A DNA stretch of 64,000 nt from VSJD01 sp964617825. GTDB lineage: Bacteria > Verrucomicrobiota > Kiritimatiellia > JAAZAB01. The notes below the pieces were generated by a model that did not search any database, was not told the origin of the DNA, and saw nothing but the letters and a program-made list of their open reading frames with translations. The translations under genes were made by a program, and so were the position numbers. How positions within the stretch are numbered: position 1 is the stretch's first letter; each line of letters begins with the position of its first letter. This document shows, piece after piece, positions 7,887 through 16,200 of this stretch. The stretch is taken from contig CAZTWL010000001.1 of assembly GCA_964617825.1 (NCBI GenBank), positions 186,001 to 250,000 of the forward strand, in the 5' to 3' direction.

Positions 7887-10800
7887 TTAATTGAGGAAAT
7901 CCGGTAAATCCACCTCGTCGTATGCGTTGATCGACAGGCGAATTTTCCAGTTGCCCGTGGAAGGCTGCCAGACACCCGGGTCCGTAAGCCCGTCGCCGTC
8001 GTAGTCCGCCACCGCCGCCTTGTAGCCGACGCCGCCAATGAACGCGTCCGCCTGGTAGACACTCAAGTAAGACAGCGTTGAGAACCGGACCAGCCAGTTG
8101 CCGGTGGTTTCCTGATAAACGCACGGATCGCCATAGGCGTCGCTGTCATAATAGCCAATGGCCGGCGCGTACGCAGCGCCGCCCAGCCAGTTCGTAAACG
8201 TTGTCGGCGCATATCCGCTGCCGGAGAGGAGGAATTTCCATGTGCCGGTGGCCTGTTGATAGACGCCCGGGTCAGCGATGTGGTCGTTATCGTAGTCATT
8301 GGCCACCGGCAGCCAGCCGGGCCCGCCGAGCAAGGCGGCGAAATTGAAGACCTGATAACCCGCGATGGACAACTTGGCCCGCCAGTTGCCGGTTGAGGCC
8401 TGGTACACGGCGGGGTCGGCCAGCCGGTCGCCATCGAAGTCGCCCGCCACGGGCATCCAGCCGGGCCCGCCAAGGTAGGCGGGCGCTTCCTCGAGATCGT
8501 AATTTTCCGAAGTGGAAAAGCGCACGCGCCAGTTGCCGGTGGCTTCGTCGTACACGGTGGGGTCGGCCAACCGGTCGCCATCATAGTCGGCGGAAGCCTG
8601 GAAAGCGCTCGTCGCCAGGTAGGTCAGAACCTTGGATTCGATCAAAGAGCCCGAGCCATTGTACAAACCACCGCGCCCAAACCCGCGCGCCCGAATGTGA
8701 ATATTCTGTTGCATGGGCAGGGAAATGCCCGCAATTTGCCAGCCGTTGGTGATGCGCGTGCCCGCGCCCAGGTCGGTCCAGGTTGTGCCGTTCGTGGATA
8801 GCTGAAAAATGACCTGGTCAACCTTCGGGCTGGACCCGCCGCGAATCCATTTGACGTTGGCATCCGGTCCGTTCACTTCCAGAGTCTGCAGGGCGGCATC
8901 CGGATTGGAAATTCGCCCGATATGGTTGCGGGCCTGCCCTCCGAGAGTGTGATAGCCGCCGGCTACCAGCAACTTGCCGTCGGTCTGGAGTTCAAGACCG
9001 AAAACCGAGTTGTCGGCGCCGTTGGGAAGGTCGAAGGTGGCGTCGAGCGTGCCGTCGGCGTTCAAGCGCGCAATGCGTATGCGGTCGCCGCCGCCGATGG
9101 TTTGAAAATAGCCGCCGACGATAATTTTGCCGTCCGCCTGGGCCACGGTCGAGAGAATATTGTTGCCGGCGTCCGGCTGAAAGGCGGTGTCGACTGTGCC
9201 GTTAGTATTCAACAGCGCAATATGAAGGCGCGCCTGCCCGCCGATCGCATGGAAATCGCCGCCGATCAGAATTTTGCCGTTGCTCAAAACGGAGACCGCA
9301 TTGACGGTGTCATCGGCCCCGGCGCCTGGATTGAAGGTGGCGTCGAGCGTGCCATCGGCGTTCAGCCGCGCGATCCGGTTGCGTTCGATGCCGTCAACCG
9401 TGGTAAACGTCCCGCCGATCAGGACTTTGCCGTCGTCCTGGATATCCAGGGTGTAAACAAGGTCATTGGCATTTGGGGTAAACGCGGTGTCGAGCGTGCT
9501 GTTCGCGTTCAGGCGCGCAACGTGCAGGCGCTCAACGCCGCCCACACTGTGGAATCCGCCGCCGATCAGAATCTTGGCGTCGCTTTGCAAGGCTATGGCT
9601 TGGACGGAACCGTCCAGGCCGGGCGTAAACGCAAAGTCCAGATCGCCGTTGACGGCAATCCGCCCGAGATAATTGATGGCCAGCCCGCCCAAGTGATGGA
9701 AGGCGCCGCCCACCAGGATTTTTTCATCCGCTTGCACGGCGATGGCATTAACCGTGGCATCGGACCCGGGATTGAAACTCGAATCATCCGATCCGTCCGA
9801 AGGTGTCAGCCGGGCGATATAGTTGCGCGACAGGCTGTTCATCAGCGTGAACATGCCGCCGGCCAAGATCTTGCCGTTGGCATGCAACGCCAACGCCTGG
9901 ACCCAGTCATTCGCGCCGTTGAGCGGATCGAAATTGCCGTCCAGCGTCCCGGTGGCGCCGTAAAGCCGACCGGCATAGTTTCGCGCCGTGCCGGACATGT
10001 TTTTGAAAATGCCGCCGACAAGTATGTTCCCGTCCGCCTGCACGGCGAAGCTATAAACCAGGTCGTCGGCGCCGCCGGCGCCGCAGGTTGTATCCAGCGT
10101 GCCATCCGTATTCAAGCGCGCAATCCGGGCATAAGCCGTGCCGAACATGTGCGTAAATTCACCGCCTGCCAGGATTTTGCCGTCCGGCTGGGCCGTCAAG
10201 GTGTAAACGTCGCCATCGGCGCCGGCGGCATTGAACGTCGTGTCCAATGTTCCATCCGCAGCCAGGCGCGCAATGCGGCTGGCGGCCTGGCCGTCGATTT
10301 CGGTGAAACTGCCGGCCACGAAAATTGTATTGTCCGGCTGGACAACGAAAGCGCGCACATCGGCATCGGCCCCGGTCCCGGCGTTGAAGGTTGCATCCAG
10401 GCTGCCGTCGCTGTTCAAACGTGCGATGCGGTTGACCGACTGGCCCGCGATTTGCGTAAAATTGCCGCCCACCAGGATTGTGCCGTCGGCCTGGACCAGG
10501 ATCGCCCGCACAACGGCGTTTGCAGACGGGTCAAAAGTCGTATCGAGCGAACCATCCGAATTCAGCCGGGCGATATATTGGCGCGCCTGGCCGCCAACGT
10601 TTTGGAAATCGCCGCCCAGCAGGATCTTGCCGTCCGGCTGGAGTGCCAGGACCCGGATATAGTTATCCACGCCGCCGGCCGGCAGGGCAAAATCCGGATC
10701 TTGCAAGCCATTGGCATTCAAACGCGCCAGGCGCAGGCAGGCGCTTCCGCCCAGCGTGGTGAAATTGCCGCCGATCAGGATTTTGCCGTCCGGCTGAACG

Positions 10801-11087
10801 ACGATCATGCGCACGTCGCTGTTGGCGTTCGGATTGAAGGTGGCATCGATGACGCCGTTGGCCGACATGCGCGCGATGCGATTGCGGGCTGCGCCGCAAA
10901 TGTTTGTGAATTTTCCGCCCATGAGAATCTTGCCGTCGGCCTGCACGGCCACGGCCCGCAAAGTCCCGTTGAGATTAGGATTGAAACCATCCAGCGTCGA
11001 TTGCGCCCGGCCGCCGACCGGACCCAGGACAAAAGCAGCGATAAACGCCAGACTCACCTTGGCCGCCACCCGACGAGATTTAATCAT
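7887..11087 (-). CDS. Secreted delta-60 repeat / FG-GAP-like repeat protein
   Basis: This 1066-aa protein starts at an ATG preceded by AAGGAG and has a signal peptide (KVSLAFIAAFVLGPVGGRAQ). About 14 delta-60 repeats follow, each 42-50 residues, with the pattern QxDGKILxGGxF...G...IARLNxDGxLDxxF (for example VQADGKILMGGKF, LQPDGKILLGGDF, AQADGKIIVGGYF). After an Ig-like linker (about 735-830) come five repeats of YDGDxxxDPxVYxxxTGNWxxxxS, which carry Asp-rich calcium-loop-like motifs similar to FG-GAP/VCBS units. The architecture suggests beta-propellers on the cell surface or outside the cell, with a binding or structural role. No catalytic motif is visible. The CbiR-like gene follows by 2 bases. 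Confidence 0.85.
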   Translation of the reverse strand: MIKSRRVAAKVSLAFIAAFVLGPVGGRAQSTLDGFNPNLNGTLRAVAVQADGKILMGGKFTNICGAARNRIARMSANGVIDATFNPNANSDVRMIVVQPDGKILIGGNFTTLGGSACLRLARLNANGLQDPDFALPAGGVDNYIRVLALQPDGKILLGGDFQNVGGQARQYIARLNSDGSLDTTFDPSANAVVRAILVQADGTILVGGNFTQIAGQSVNRIARLNSDGSLDATFNAGTGADADVRAFVVQPDNTIFVAGSFTEIDGQAASRIARLAADGTLDTTFNAAGADGDVYTLTAQPDGKILAGGEFTHMFGTAYARIARLNTDGTLDTTCGAGGADDLVYSFAVQADGNILVGGIFKNMSGTARNYAGRLYGATGTLDGNFDPLNGANDWVQALALHANGKILAGGMFTLMNSLSRNYIARLTPSDGSDDSSFNPGSDATVNAIAVQADEKILVGGAFHHLGGLAINYLGRIAVNGDLDFAFTPGLDGSVQAIALQSDAKILIGGGFHSVGGVERLHVARLNANSTLDTAFTPNANDLVYTLDIQDDGKVLIGGTFTTVDGIERNRIARLNADGTLDATFNPGAGADDTVNAVSVLSNGKILIGGDFHAIGGQARLHIALLNTNGTVDTAFQPDAGNNILSTVAQADGKIIVGGYFQTIGGGDRIRIARLNADGTLDATFDLPNGADNSVFGLELQTDGKLLVAGGYHTLGGQARNHIGRISNPDAALQTLEVNGPDANVKWIRGGSSPKVDQVIFQLSTNGTTWTDLGAGTRITNGWQIAGISLPMQQNIHIRARGFGRGGLYNGSGSLIESKVLTYLATSAFQASADYDGDRLADPTVYDEATGNWRVRFSTSENYDLEEAPAYLGGPGWMPVAGDFDGDRLADPAVYQASTGNWRAKLSIAGYQVFNFAALLGGPGWLPVANDYDNDHIADPGVYQQATGTWKFLLSGSGYAPTTFTNWLGGAAYAPAIGYYDSDAYGDPCVYQETTGNWLVRFSTLSYLSVYQADAFIGGVGYKAAVADYDGDGLTDPGVWQPSTGNWKIRLSINAYDEVDLPDFLN

Positions 11088-11172
11088 ACCACTCCTTGTT
11101 TTATGACTGGCATAACACCGCAAACATATTTATAAATAACCGTAACGCCATGTGCATTTACAAACAAGAAAA

Positions 11173-12036
11173 ATGTTGACCGACACCCATGTTCATTTTG
11201 ACGGGCTGCTGGCCGGGGGCAAGACGATCCACGCGATTGTGGAACGCGCCGCGGCCGGCGGCGTCAGCCGCATGCTGGCCATCGGCGGCGCGCCCGAAGC
11301 CAACCGCATGGCGCTGGAAATCGCCCGCGCCTTTGCGGGCCGGATCCGGGCGGTCGTGGGCTACAACCGGGACCAGGCGAAAGGCGGAACTGGCAAAGAG
11401 GACGACAGACGACGGACGGCGGATGACGGACCGGGGCAGACGAATACCGAAGAGGACGGCATGCCGAACGAATTGGAAAACCTCTTGCGCGCGCCCGAGG
11501 TGGCGGGGATCGGCGAAGTCGGCCTGGATTTTCACCTTGGGCGCGACAACGCCTTGGCGCAAATCGAGCTTTTCCGGCGGATGCTGCTTCTGGCGCGGGA
11601 TCATCGCCTGCCGGTCTGCGTGCACACCCGGGCGGCGGATGCGGAAACTCTGGCCGCGCTGCGCGAGCATGCCGCCGCCTGGCGCGGGGCGCCCGACCGG
11701 ATAGGCGTCATGCATTGCTTTACCGGCGGCGAGGCGTTTGCCCGCCAGCTCCTGGCGCTGGGTTTTTATATCAGCTTCAGCGGGATCATTACGTTTAAGA
11801 ACGCCGGGAGCCTGCCGGCCGTGGCGGCCCTGACGCCGGATGACCGCCTGCTGATCGAAACCGATTCGCCGTATCTTGCGCCGGCGCCGTTCCGCGGTCA
11901 GCCCAACGAGCCGGCCCACGTTCGCCGCGTAGCCGAAACACTGGCGGCGATCAGGCACACGTCGCTGGAAAAGATCGCGGAAATCACCGCCGGCAATGCC
12001 GCCAAGTTGTTCGAGTTCGTGCCCGCGCGCCGGTAA
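11173..12036 (+). CDS. tatD: TatD-family metal-dependent hydrolase
   Basis: This 287-aa TatD-type DNase/hydrolase is divergent from the repeat protein. The metal ligands are present: His6 and His8 in TDTHVHF, the Glu in GIGEVGLDF, His in VCVHTR, His in MHCFTGG, and Asp in IETDSPYLAP. The NEPAHV segment and the C-terminal GNAAKLF are also typical. Unusually, the usual V-G-x-H-P motif after the first helix is replaced by VVGYNRDQAK, followed by about 25 very hydrophilic residues (about 71-96) encoded by an imperfect GACGAC-type repeat. The start at 11173 begins the canonical domain; an upstream in-frame ATG at 11152 adds only 7 residues. Confidence 0.87.
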   Translation: MLTDTHVHFDGLLAGGKTIHAIVERAAAGGVSRMLAIGGAPEANRMALEIARAFAGRIRAVVGYNRDQAKGGTGKEDDRRRTADDGPGQTNTEEDGMPNELENLLRAPEVAGIGEVGLDFHLGRDNALAQIELFRRMLLLARDHRLPVCVHTRAADAETLAALREHAAAWRGAPDRIGVMHCFTGGEAFARQLLALGFYISFSGIITFKNAGSLPAVAALTPDDRLLIETDSPYLAPAPFRGQPNEPAHVRRVAETLAAIRHTSLEKIAEITAGNAAKLFEFVPARR

Positions 12037-12121
12037 CGGCATGAATTCCTGCGATAGTCACGGCGCCGCAGTTAGCCGAGGGAGTCCGGTGTCGCGGGCA
12101 ACCTTCATTCCAAAATCGCGA

Positions 12122-12814
12122 TCAGGGAGTCGACGCCGGCGATCCCTTGAGTTGCGCTATTTCGGTTGCATGGCGGACGATGCGGCCCTCGATTAGGTAG
12201 ATCAAGTCCTCGGCGATGTTGGTGGCGTGGTCGGCAATCCGCTCCAGGTGCCGCGAAATATGCAGGATTTGGAGCAGGGGCTCGAAGAGCTGGGCGTTTC
12301 CGGTGACTGCGGTCTTGACCTGCTCGAAAATATTGCGATGCATGGCGTCGATTTCGGCATCGGCGGCGCACACGGCCCGCGCTGCCGCTTCGTCGAGATT
12401 GACAAAGGCATCCAGCACGTTTTTCAACATGGCTTGGGTTTTGTCGGCCATCGAGCCCAGCCGGAAGGGAATGTCGATGCGGGGCTGTTGGCAGAGAAAC
12501 TGCCCGCGCTCGGCGATGTGCACGGCCAGGTCGCCGATGCGTTCGAGGTCCTGGTTGATCTTGAGCACGGCGATGATGTAGCGCAAGTCGGCCGCGACCG
12601 GCTGGTAAAGCGCCAGGATTTTCAGACATTCTTCTTCCACTTCCACTTCGTTGGCATTGATCTGGTCCTCGCGGCGGAGAACGGTTTCGGCCAGACTGGG
12701 ATCCCGGTCTTCCACGGCCCGGACCGCCATGCGCACGTCGTTTTCCACGTCGGCGCTGAGCGCCAGAAGCCGGCGCTTGAGTTTGTCGATTTCCTGCTGC
12801 AAATGTCTTTCCAT
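12122..12814 (-). CDS. phoU: PhoU phosphate-signalling protein
   Basis: This 230-aa protein has two PhoU three-helix repeats. The signatures DLRYIIAVLKINQDLERIGDLAVHI (first repeat) and LQILHISRHLERIADHATNIAEDL (second) carry the E/D-x-x-x-D metal-binding motifs. PhoU couples the Pst transporter to the PhoR kinase and represses the Pho regulon when phosphate is abundant. The ATG is preceded by AAGGAGG. It is the last gene of the pst cluster, 64 bases after the first pstB, the standard location. Confidence 0.96.
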   Translation of the reverse strand: MERHLQQEIDKLKRRLLALSADVENDVRMAVRAVEDRDPSLAETVLRREDQINANEVEVEEECLKILALYQPVAADLRYIIAVLKINQDLERIGDLAVHIAERGQFLCQQPRIDIPFRLGSMADKTQAMLKNVLDAFVNLDEAAARAVCAADAEIDAMHRNIFEQVKTAVTGNAQLFEPLLQILHISRHLERIADHATNIAEDLIYLIEGRIVRHATEIAQLKGSPASTP

Positions 12815-12878
12815 ACGATTCCTCCTTGCGCGGGCCTTGCCCGCAATGGTTGCCTCGCTCCCGCCAGTGTATCGACGC

Positions 12879-13634
12879 TCATCCGTAACGGCCGGTGATG
12901 TAATCCTCCGTGCGTTTGTCCCTGGGGTTTTCGAAAATCTGGGTGGTTACTCCGAACTCGATCATTTCGCCGAGGAGCATGTAAGCGGATGAGTCGGAGA
13001 TGCGGGCCGCCTGCTGCATGTTGTGCGTCACGATGGCAATCGTGTAGCGGCGGCGCAATTCCAGCATCAGTTCCTCGATCTTGGCCGTGGAAATCGGGTC
13101 GAGGGCCGAGCAGGGCTCGTCCATCAGGATCACTTCCGGTTCCACCGCCAGCACCCGGGCAATGCAAAGGCGCTGCTGTTGATCCAGCGGCAGTTCCAGG
13201 GCCGGAGTTTCCAGCTTGTCCTTGACCTGCTCCCAGAGCCAAGCGTCTGTGAGACTTTCCTCGACAACGTCGTCCAGGCTCGCGCTGTTTTTCCGGCCGG
13301 CGACGCGCAGGCCGAAAGTCACATTGTCGCGGACGGATAACGGAAACGGGTTCGGGCGCTGGAAGACCATTCCGACGTTTTTGCGCAGCGCGCAGACGTC
13401 GATGCCCTTGCCGTAAATGTTCCGGCCTTCCAGGAGAACCTCGCCGGTGATCCGGCAGCCCGGAATCAGGTCGTTCATGCGGTTCAGCGCCCTAAGGAGC
13501 GTCGACTTGCCGCATCCCGACGGGCCGATCAGCGCCGTAATCTTGCGCTGTTCGATCGCCAGGCTCACGTTCTTAAGCGCCTGGAATGCGCCGTAGAACA
13601 GGTTCAGGTTCGCGATTTGAATGGCGATTTCCAT
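12879..13634 (-). CDS. pstB: Phosphate ABC transporter ATPase PstB1 with degenerate signature motif
   Basis: This is a 251-aa PstB. Walker A (37-45, GPSGCGKST), Q-loop Gln92 (FQRPNPFP), Walker B with Glu173 (LMDEP), the D-loop SALD and H-loop His204 (VTHNMQQA) are intact. The ABC signature, normally LSGGQ before QQRLCIAR, is instead LPLDQ (residues 148-152, bases 13179-13193), so the serine and both glycines that contact ATP gamma-phosphate in the partner's site are gone. It lies 88 bases downstream of a second pstB whose signature is normal. Start 13634 was chosen over an upstream in-frame start because AAAGG precedes it and it matches the family length. It supplies energy for phosphate import through PstC/PstA. 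Confidence 0.95.
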   Translation of the reverse strand: MEIAIQIANLNLFYGAFQALKNVSLAIEQRKITALIGPSGCGKSTLLRALNRMNDLIPGCRITGEVLLEGRNIYGKGIDVCALRKNVGMVFQRPNPFPLSVRDNVTFGLRVAGRKNSASLDDVVEESLTDAWLWEQVKDKLETPALELPLDQQQRLCIARVLAVEPEVILMDEPCSALDPISTAKIEELMLELRRRYTIAIVTHNMQQAARISDSSAYMLLGEMIEFGVTTQIFENPRDKRTEDYITGRYG

Positions 13635-13722
13635 CTTAACCTTTAAATGTCTTGTGCGCTGCAATCCCGCCCGGTTGCCGTCTGCAAAAGCCGTCCGTCA
13701 GCTGACGGGCTTAACGTATTCT

Positions 13723-14484
13723 TCAGCCGAATCGCCCGCTTACATAATCGTTGGTTCTCCGATCCTGCGGCACGGTGAATATCCGGCCGGTCGGACCGAC
13801 TTCGACCAATTCGCCCTGGAGCAGGAAGGCGGTGGTGTCGGCCACGCGCGCCGCCTGTTTCGTGTTGTTGGTGACCAGGACAATGGTGTATTTGGCTTTC
13901 AGCGCGATTAAAGCCTCTTCGATCCGGGAAGTCGAGATCGGGTCCAGGCCGGAACAGGGTTCGTCCAGAAGGATCACTTCGGGTTCCATGGCCAGCACGC
14001 GCGCCAGGCACAGGCGCTGCTGCTGGCCGCCCGACAGGCGCAGGGCGGATGTGTGCAGCCGGTCCTTGACTTCGTCCCACAGGAACGCGGCCTGGAGACT
14101 GCGTTCCACCAGCTCGTTCAGGCGCGCGCGCGCTCGTATGCCCGAAAGGCGCGGACCGTAGGCGATATTATCGAAAAGGCTCATGGGCAGCGGCACCGGC
14201 AGGGCGAACAGCATGCCCACCCGTTTTCGCAGACGAACGGCGTCGAAGCCCGGCTGATAGATGTCCTCGCCGTCCAGCAGGATCTGGCCTTCCACACGGC
14301 AGTTCGGGTTCAAATCGTTCAGGCGGTTCATGGCGCGCAAGAGCGCGGTTTTGCCCGAGCCGGCCGGGCCGATCAGGCCGAGAATCCGGTTGGCCGGCAC
14401 GTCCAGCGTAACGCCGCGCAGCGCCTGGGTTGTTCCGTAGAAGACGCTGAAATTGCGATTCGATATTTTCACCGTGTCGGTCAT
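13723..14484 (-). CDS. pstB: Phosphate ABC transporter ATPase PstB2 lacking Q-loop Gln and H-loop His
   Basis: This 253-aa PstB paralogue has intact Walker A (GPAGSGKT, 39-46), signature LSGGQ (150-154), Walker B with Glu175 (LLDEP) and D-loop SGLD. Two ATP-site residues are changed: the Q-loop Gln is Ala94 (FALPVPLP, codon 14203-14205) and the switch His is Asn206 (VTNNTKQ, codon 13867-13869). These defects complement those of PstB1 and suggest a heterodimer. The ATG overlaps the pstA stop as ATGA, indicating translational coupling. The Tyr16 A-loop is kept, and overall similarity to PstB is clear. Confidence 0.95.
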   Translation of the reverse strand: MTDTVKISNRNFSVFYGTTQALRGVTLDVPANRILGLIGPAGSGKTALLRAMNRLNDLNPNCRVEGQILLDGEDIYQPGFDAVRLRKRVGMLFALPVPLPMSLFDNIAYGPRLSGIRARARLNELVERSLQAAFLWDEVKDRLHTSALRLSGGQQQRLCLARVLAMEPEVILLDEPCSGLDPISTSRIEEALIALKAKYTIVLVTNNTKQAARVADTTAFLLQGELVEVGPTGRIFTVPQDRRTNDYVSGRFG

Positions 14485-15320
14485 TTTGTCCTGCGCGCAA
14501 TGAAACGATGCATCATCCAGTAGGAAACCGAGTTGACCAAAAGAACCGAAAGGATCAGCACGGCAGCGGTGCCGTAGGCGTTTTCGTTGGAGAGGCCTTC
14601 GCGCGCCAGGATGTAAAAGTGGACGGCCATGGTCCGGGTGGAATCGAAAACCGAATGGGGCAGGCGCAGCGAGGAGCCCGCCGTGAAAATCACGGCGGCG
14701 GTTTCGCCGATGCAGCGGCCGACGCTCAGCATGATGCCGGTCACAATTCCGGGCAGGGCATTCGGCAAAACCACCTTGAGGACGGTTTCCCAGCGTGTTG
14801 CGCCGAGTGAACAACTGACTTCGCGATAGCTGGTTGGAACGGCTTTGATCGCTTCTTCCGCCGTGCGGATAATGGTGGGCAGGACCATGATCGCCAGGGT
14901 CAGCGCGCCGGACAGAATGCACCAGCCCATTTTCAGGGTGGTGACGAAGAAAATGAAGCCGAAGAGCCCGAAAATGATCGAAGGAATCCCGGCCAGGCAA
15001 TCGGTGCCAAAACGGATGATGCGGGTGGCCGGATTTTCCACGGTGTATTCGCTGAGATAGACAGCCGTGCCGACGCCGGCCGGCAAAGCGATGGCAATCG
15101 CCACGAGCGGGAGGAGCAAGGTGCCCACCAGCGTCGGGAAAATACCGCCGGCCCGGCCCATCTCCTGGGGATTGTCGAACAGGAATCCCAGGCTGATCAC
15201 CGGCAGGCCCTTGCCCAGAATAAACACGATGACAAAGACGAGAATAGCCAGCGTCAGGCCGGTGGCTGCGCCCAGGAGGGCCACGGCCAGCGACTGCGTA
15301 TTGCGGGGCGGAATTCTCAT
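14481..15320 (-). CDS. pstA: Phosphate ABC transporter permease PstA
   Basis: This 279-aa inner-membrane permease has about six helices. It carries the conserved binding-protein-dependent transport motif in SYREVSCSLGATRWETVLKV (the EAA loop that docks PstB), the PstA-typical AVYLSEYT, GIPSIIFGLFG and GRCIGETAAVIFTAGS. The start at 15320 begins MRIPPRNTQS. The ATG overlaps the pstC stop and its own stop overlaps the pstB2 start, both as ATGA, so pstC-pstA-pstB2 are translationally coupled. Confidence 0.96.
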   Translation of the reverse strand: MRIPPRNTQSLAVALLGAATGLTLAILVFVIVFILGKGLPVISLGFLFDNPQEMGRAGGIFPTLVGTLLLPLVAIAIALPAGVGTAVYLSEYTVENPATRIIRFGTDCLAGIPSIIFGLFGFIFFVTTLKMGWCILSGALTLAIMVLPTIIRTAEEAIKAVPTSYREVSCSLGATRWETVLKVVLPNALPGIVTGIMLSVGRCIGETAAVIFTAGSSLRLPHSVFDSTRTMAVHFYILAREGLSNENAYGTAAVLILSVLLVNSVSYWMMHRFIARRTK

Positions 15321-16174
15321 TTGCCGGGGAACTTTCGCTTGATAGCCGTCATGGCCAGGGCATTGAACATCATGATCATGAGAAAGAGAACGACGCCGAT
15401 GGCAAAAAGCGCCTGGCGATGCGGGCCGGTCGCCGACCCCATTTCCATGGCAATCTTGGCCGTGAGCGTGCAAACGGAATCGAGCGGCGAGTGCGGCAGC
15501 TGAACCGTATTGCCGGCCACCATGATCACGGCCATGGTTTCGCCGATGGCGCGTCCCATGCCGAGAATCACGGCGGCCACGATGCCTGAGCGCCCCGCCT
15601 TGAGAATAACCATGTGCACGCTTTGCCAGCGCGTGGCTCCCAGCGCCAGGGCGCCCTCGCGATAGCTGTTCGGCACGCTGGCGAGGACATCGTTGGAAAT
15701 GCTGATTATGGTCGGCAGAACCATGATGCCGAGGATGAGGGCAGCGCAGAGCATGGAGAGGCCCGGCCCGCCGAATTGGGAACGGATCAGGGGCGCCACC
15801 ACCACCACCCCGATGAAGCCATATACGACGGAGGGGATGCCCGCGAGCAGTTCGATGGTCGGCTTGATGACCCGCGTAACCGGCTTGGAAACGAATTCGT
15901 TCAGGAACACGGCGCAGGCGATCCCGAGCGGCGCGCCCAGGAGCATGGCGCCGAAAGTTACCAGCAGCGAGGCGACAATCATGGGGTAGATGCCGAAACG
16001 GCCCGTCTGCGGCTGCCAGTCGGATGACAGTAGAAAATCGTTCAAGCCCAACCGGGCGATGAACGGAACGCCCTCCTTAAAGATGAAAATCGCGATCAGC
16101 AGCAGGCTGGTAAGCGCCGTGAAGGCCAGCGCCATGAGGGTCCACTTGACGATTTTGTCGCCTGCTTGTTGCAT
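15317..16174 (-). CDS. pstC: Phosphate ABC transporter permease PstC
   Basis: This 285-aa permease starts MQQAGDKIVKW and has about six membrane helices. Family blocks are FLLSSDWQPQTGRFGIYPMI, the FLNEFV segment, ELLAGIPSVVYGFIGVVVV, the EAA loop SYREGALALGATRWQSVHMV, and GMGRAIGETMAVIMVAGN. It pairs with PstA to form the phosphate channel in the inner membrane. It follows pstS by 26 bases and overlaps pstA by 4. Confidence 0.96.
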   Translation of the reverse strand: MQQAGDKIVKWTLMALAFTALTSLLLIAIFIFKEGVPFIARLGLNDFLLSSDWQPQTGRFGIYPMIVASLLVTFGAMLLGAPLGIACAVFLNEFVSKPVTRVIKPTIELLAGIPSVVYGFIGVVVVAPLIRSQFGGPGLSMLCAALILGIMVLPTIISISNDVLASVPNSYREGALALGATRWQSVHMVILKAGRSGIVAAVILGMGRAIGETMAVIMVAGNTVQLPHSPLDSVCTLTAKIAMEMGSATGPHRQALFAIGVVLFLMIMMFNALAMTAIKRKFPGK

Positions 16175-16200
16175 GATGTTGTTTTAGGCGATTACCGGCC

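Noticed and set aside
8922..11135. A 737-codon plus-strand frame opposite the delta-60 repeat protein
   Set aside because: It is the reverse shadow of a regular repeat protein. The minus-strand frame has a signal peptide, a ribosome-binding site and recognisable repeats; the plus frame has none.
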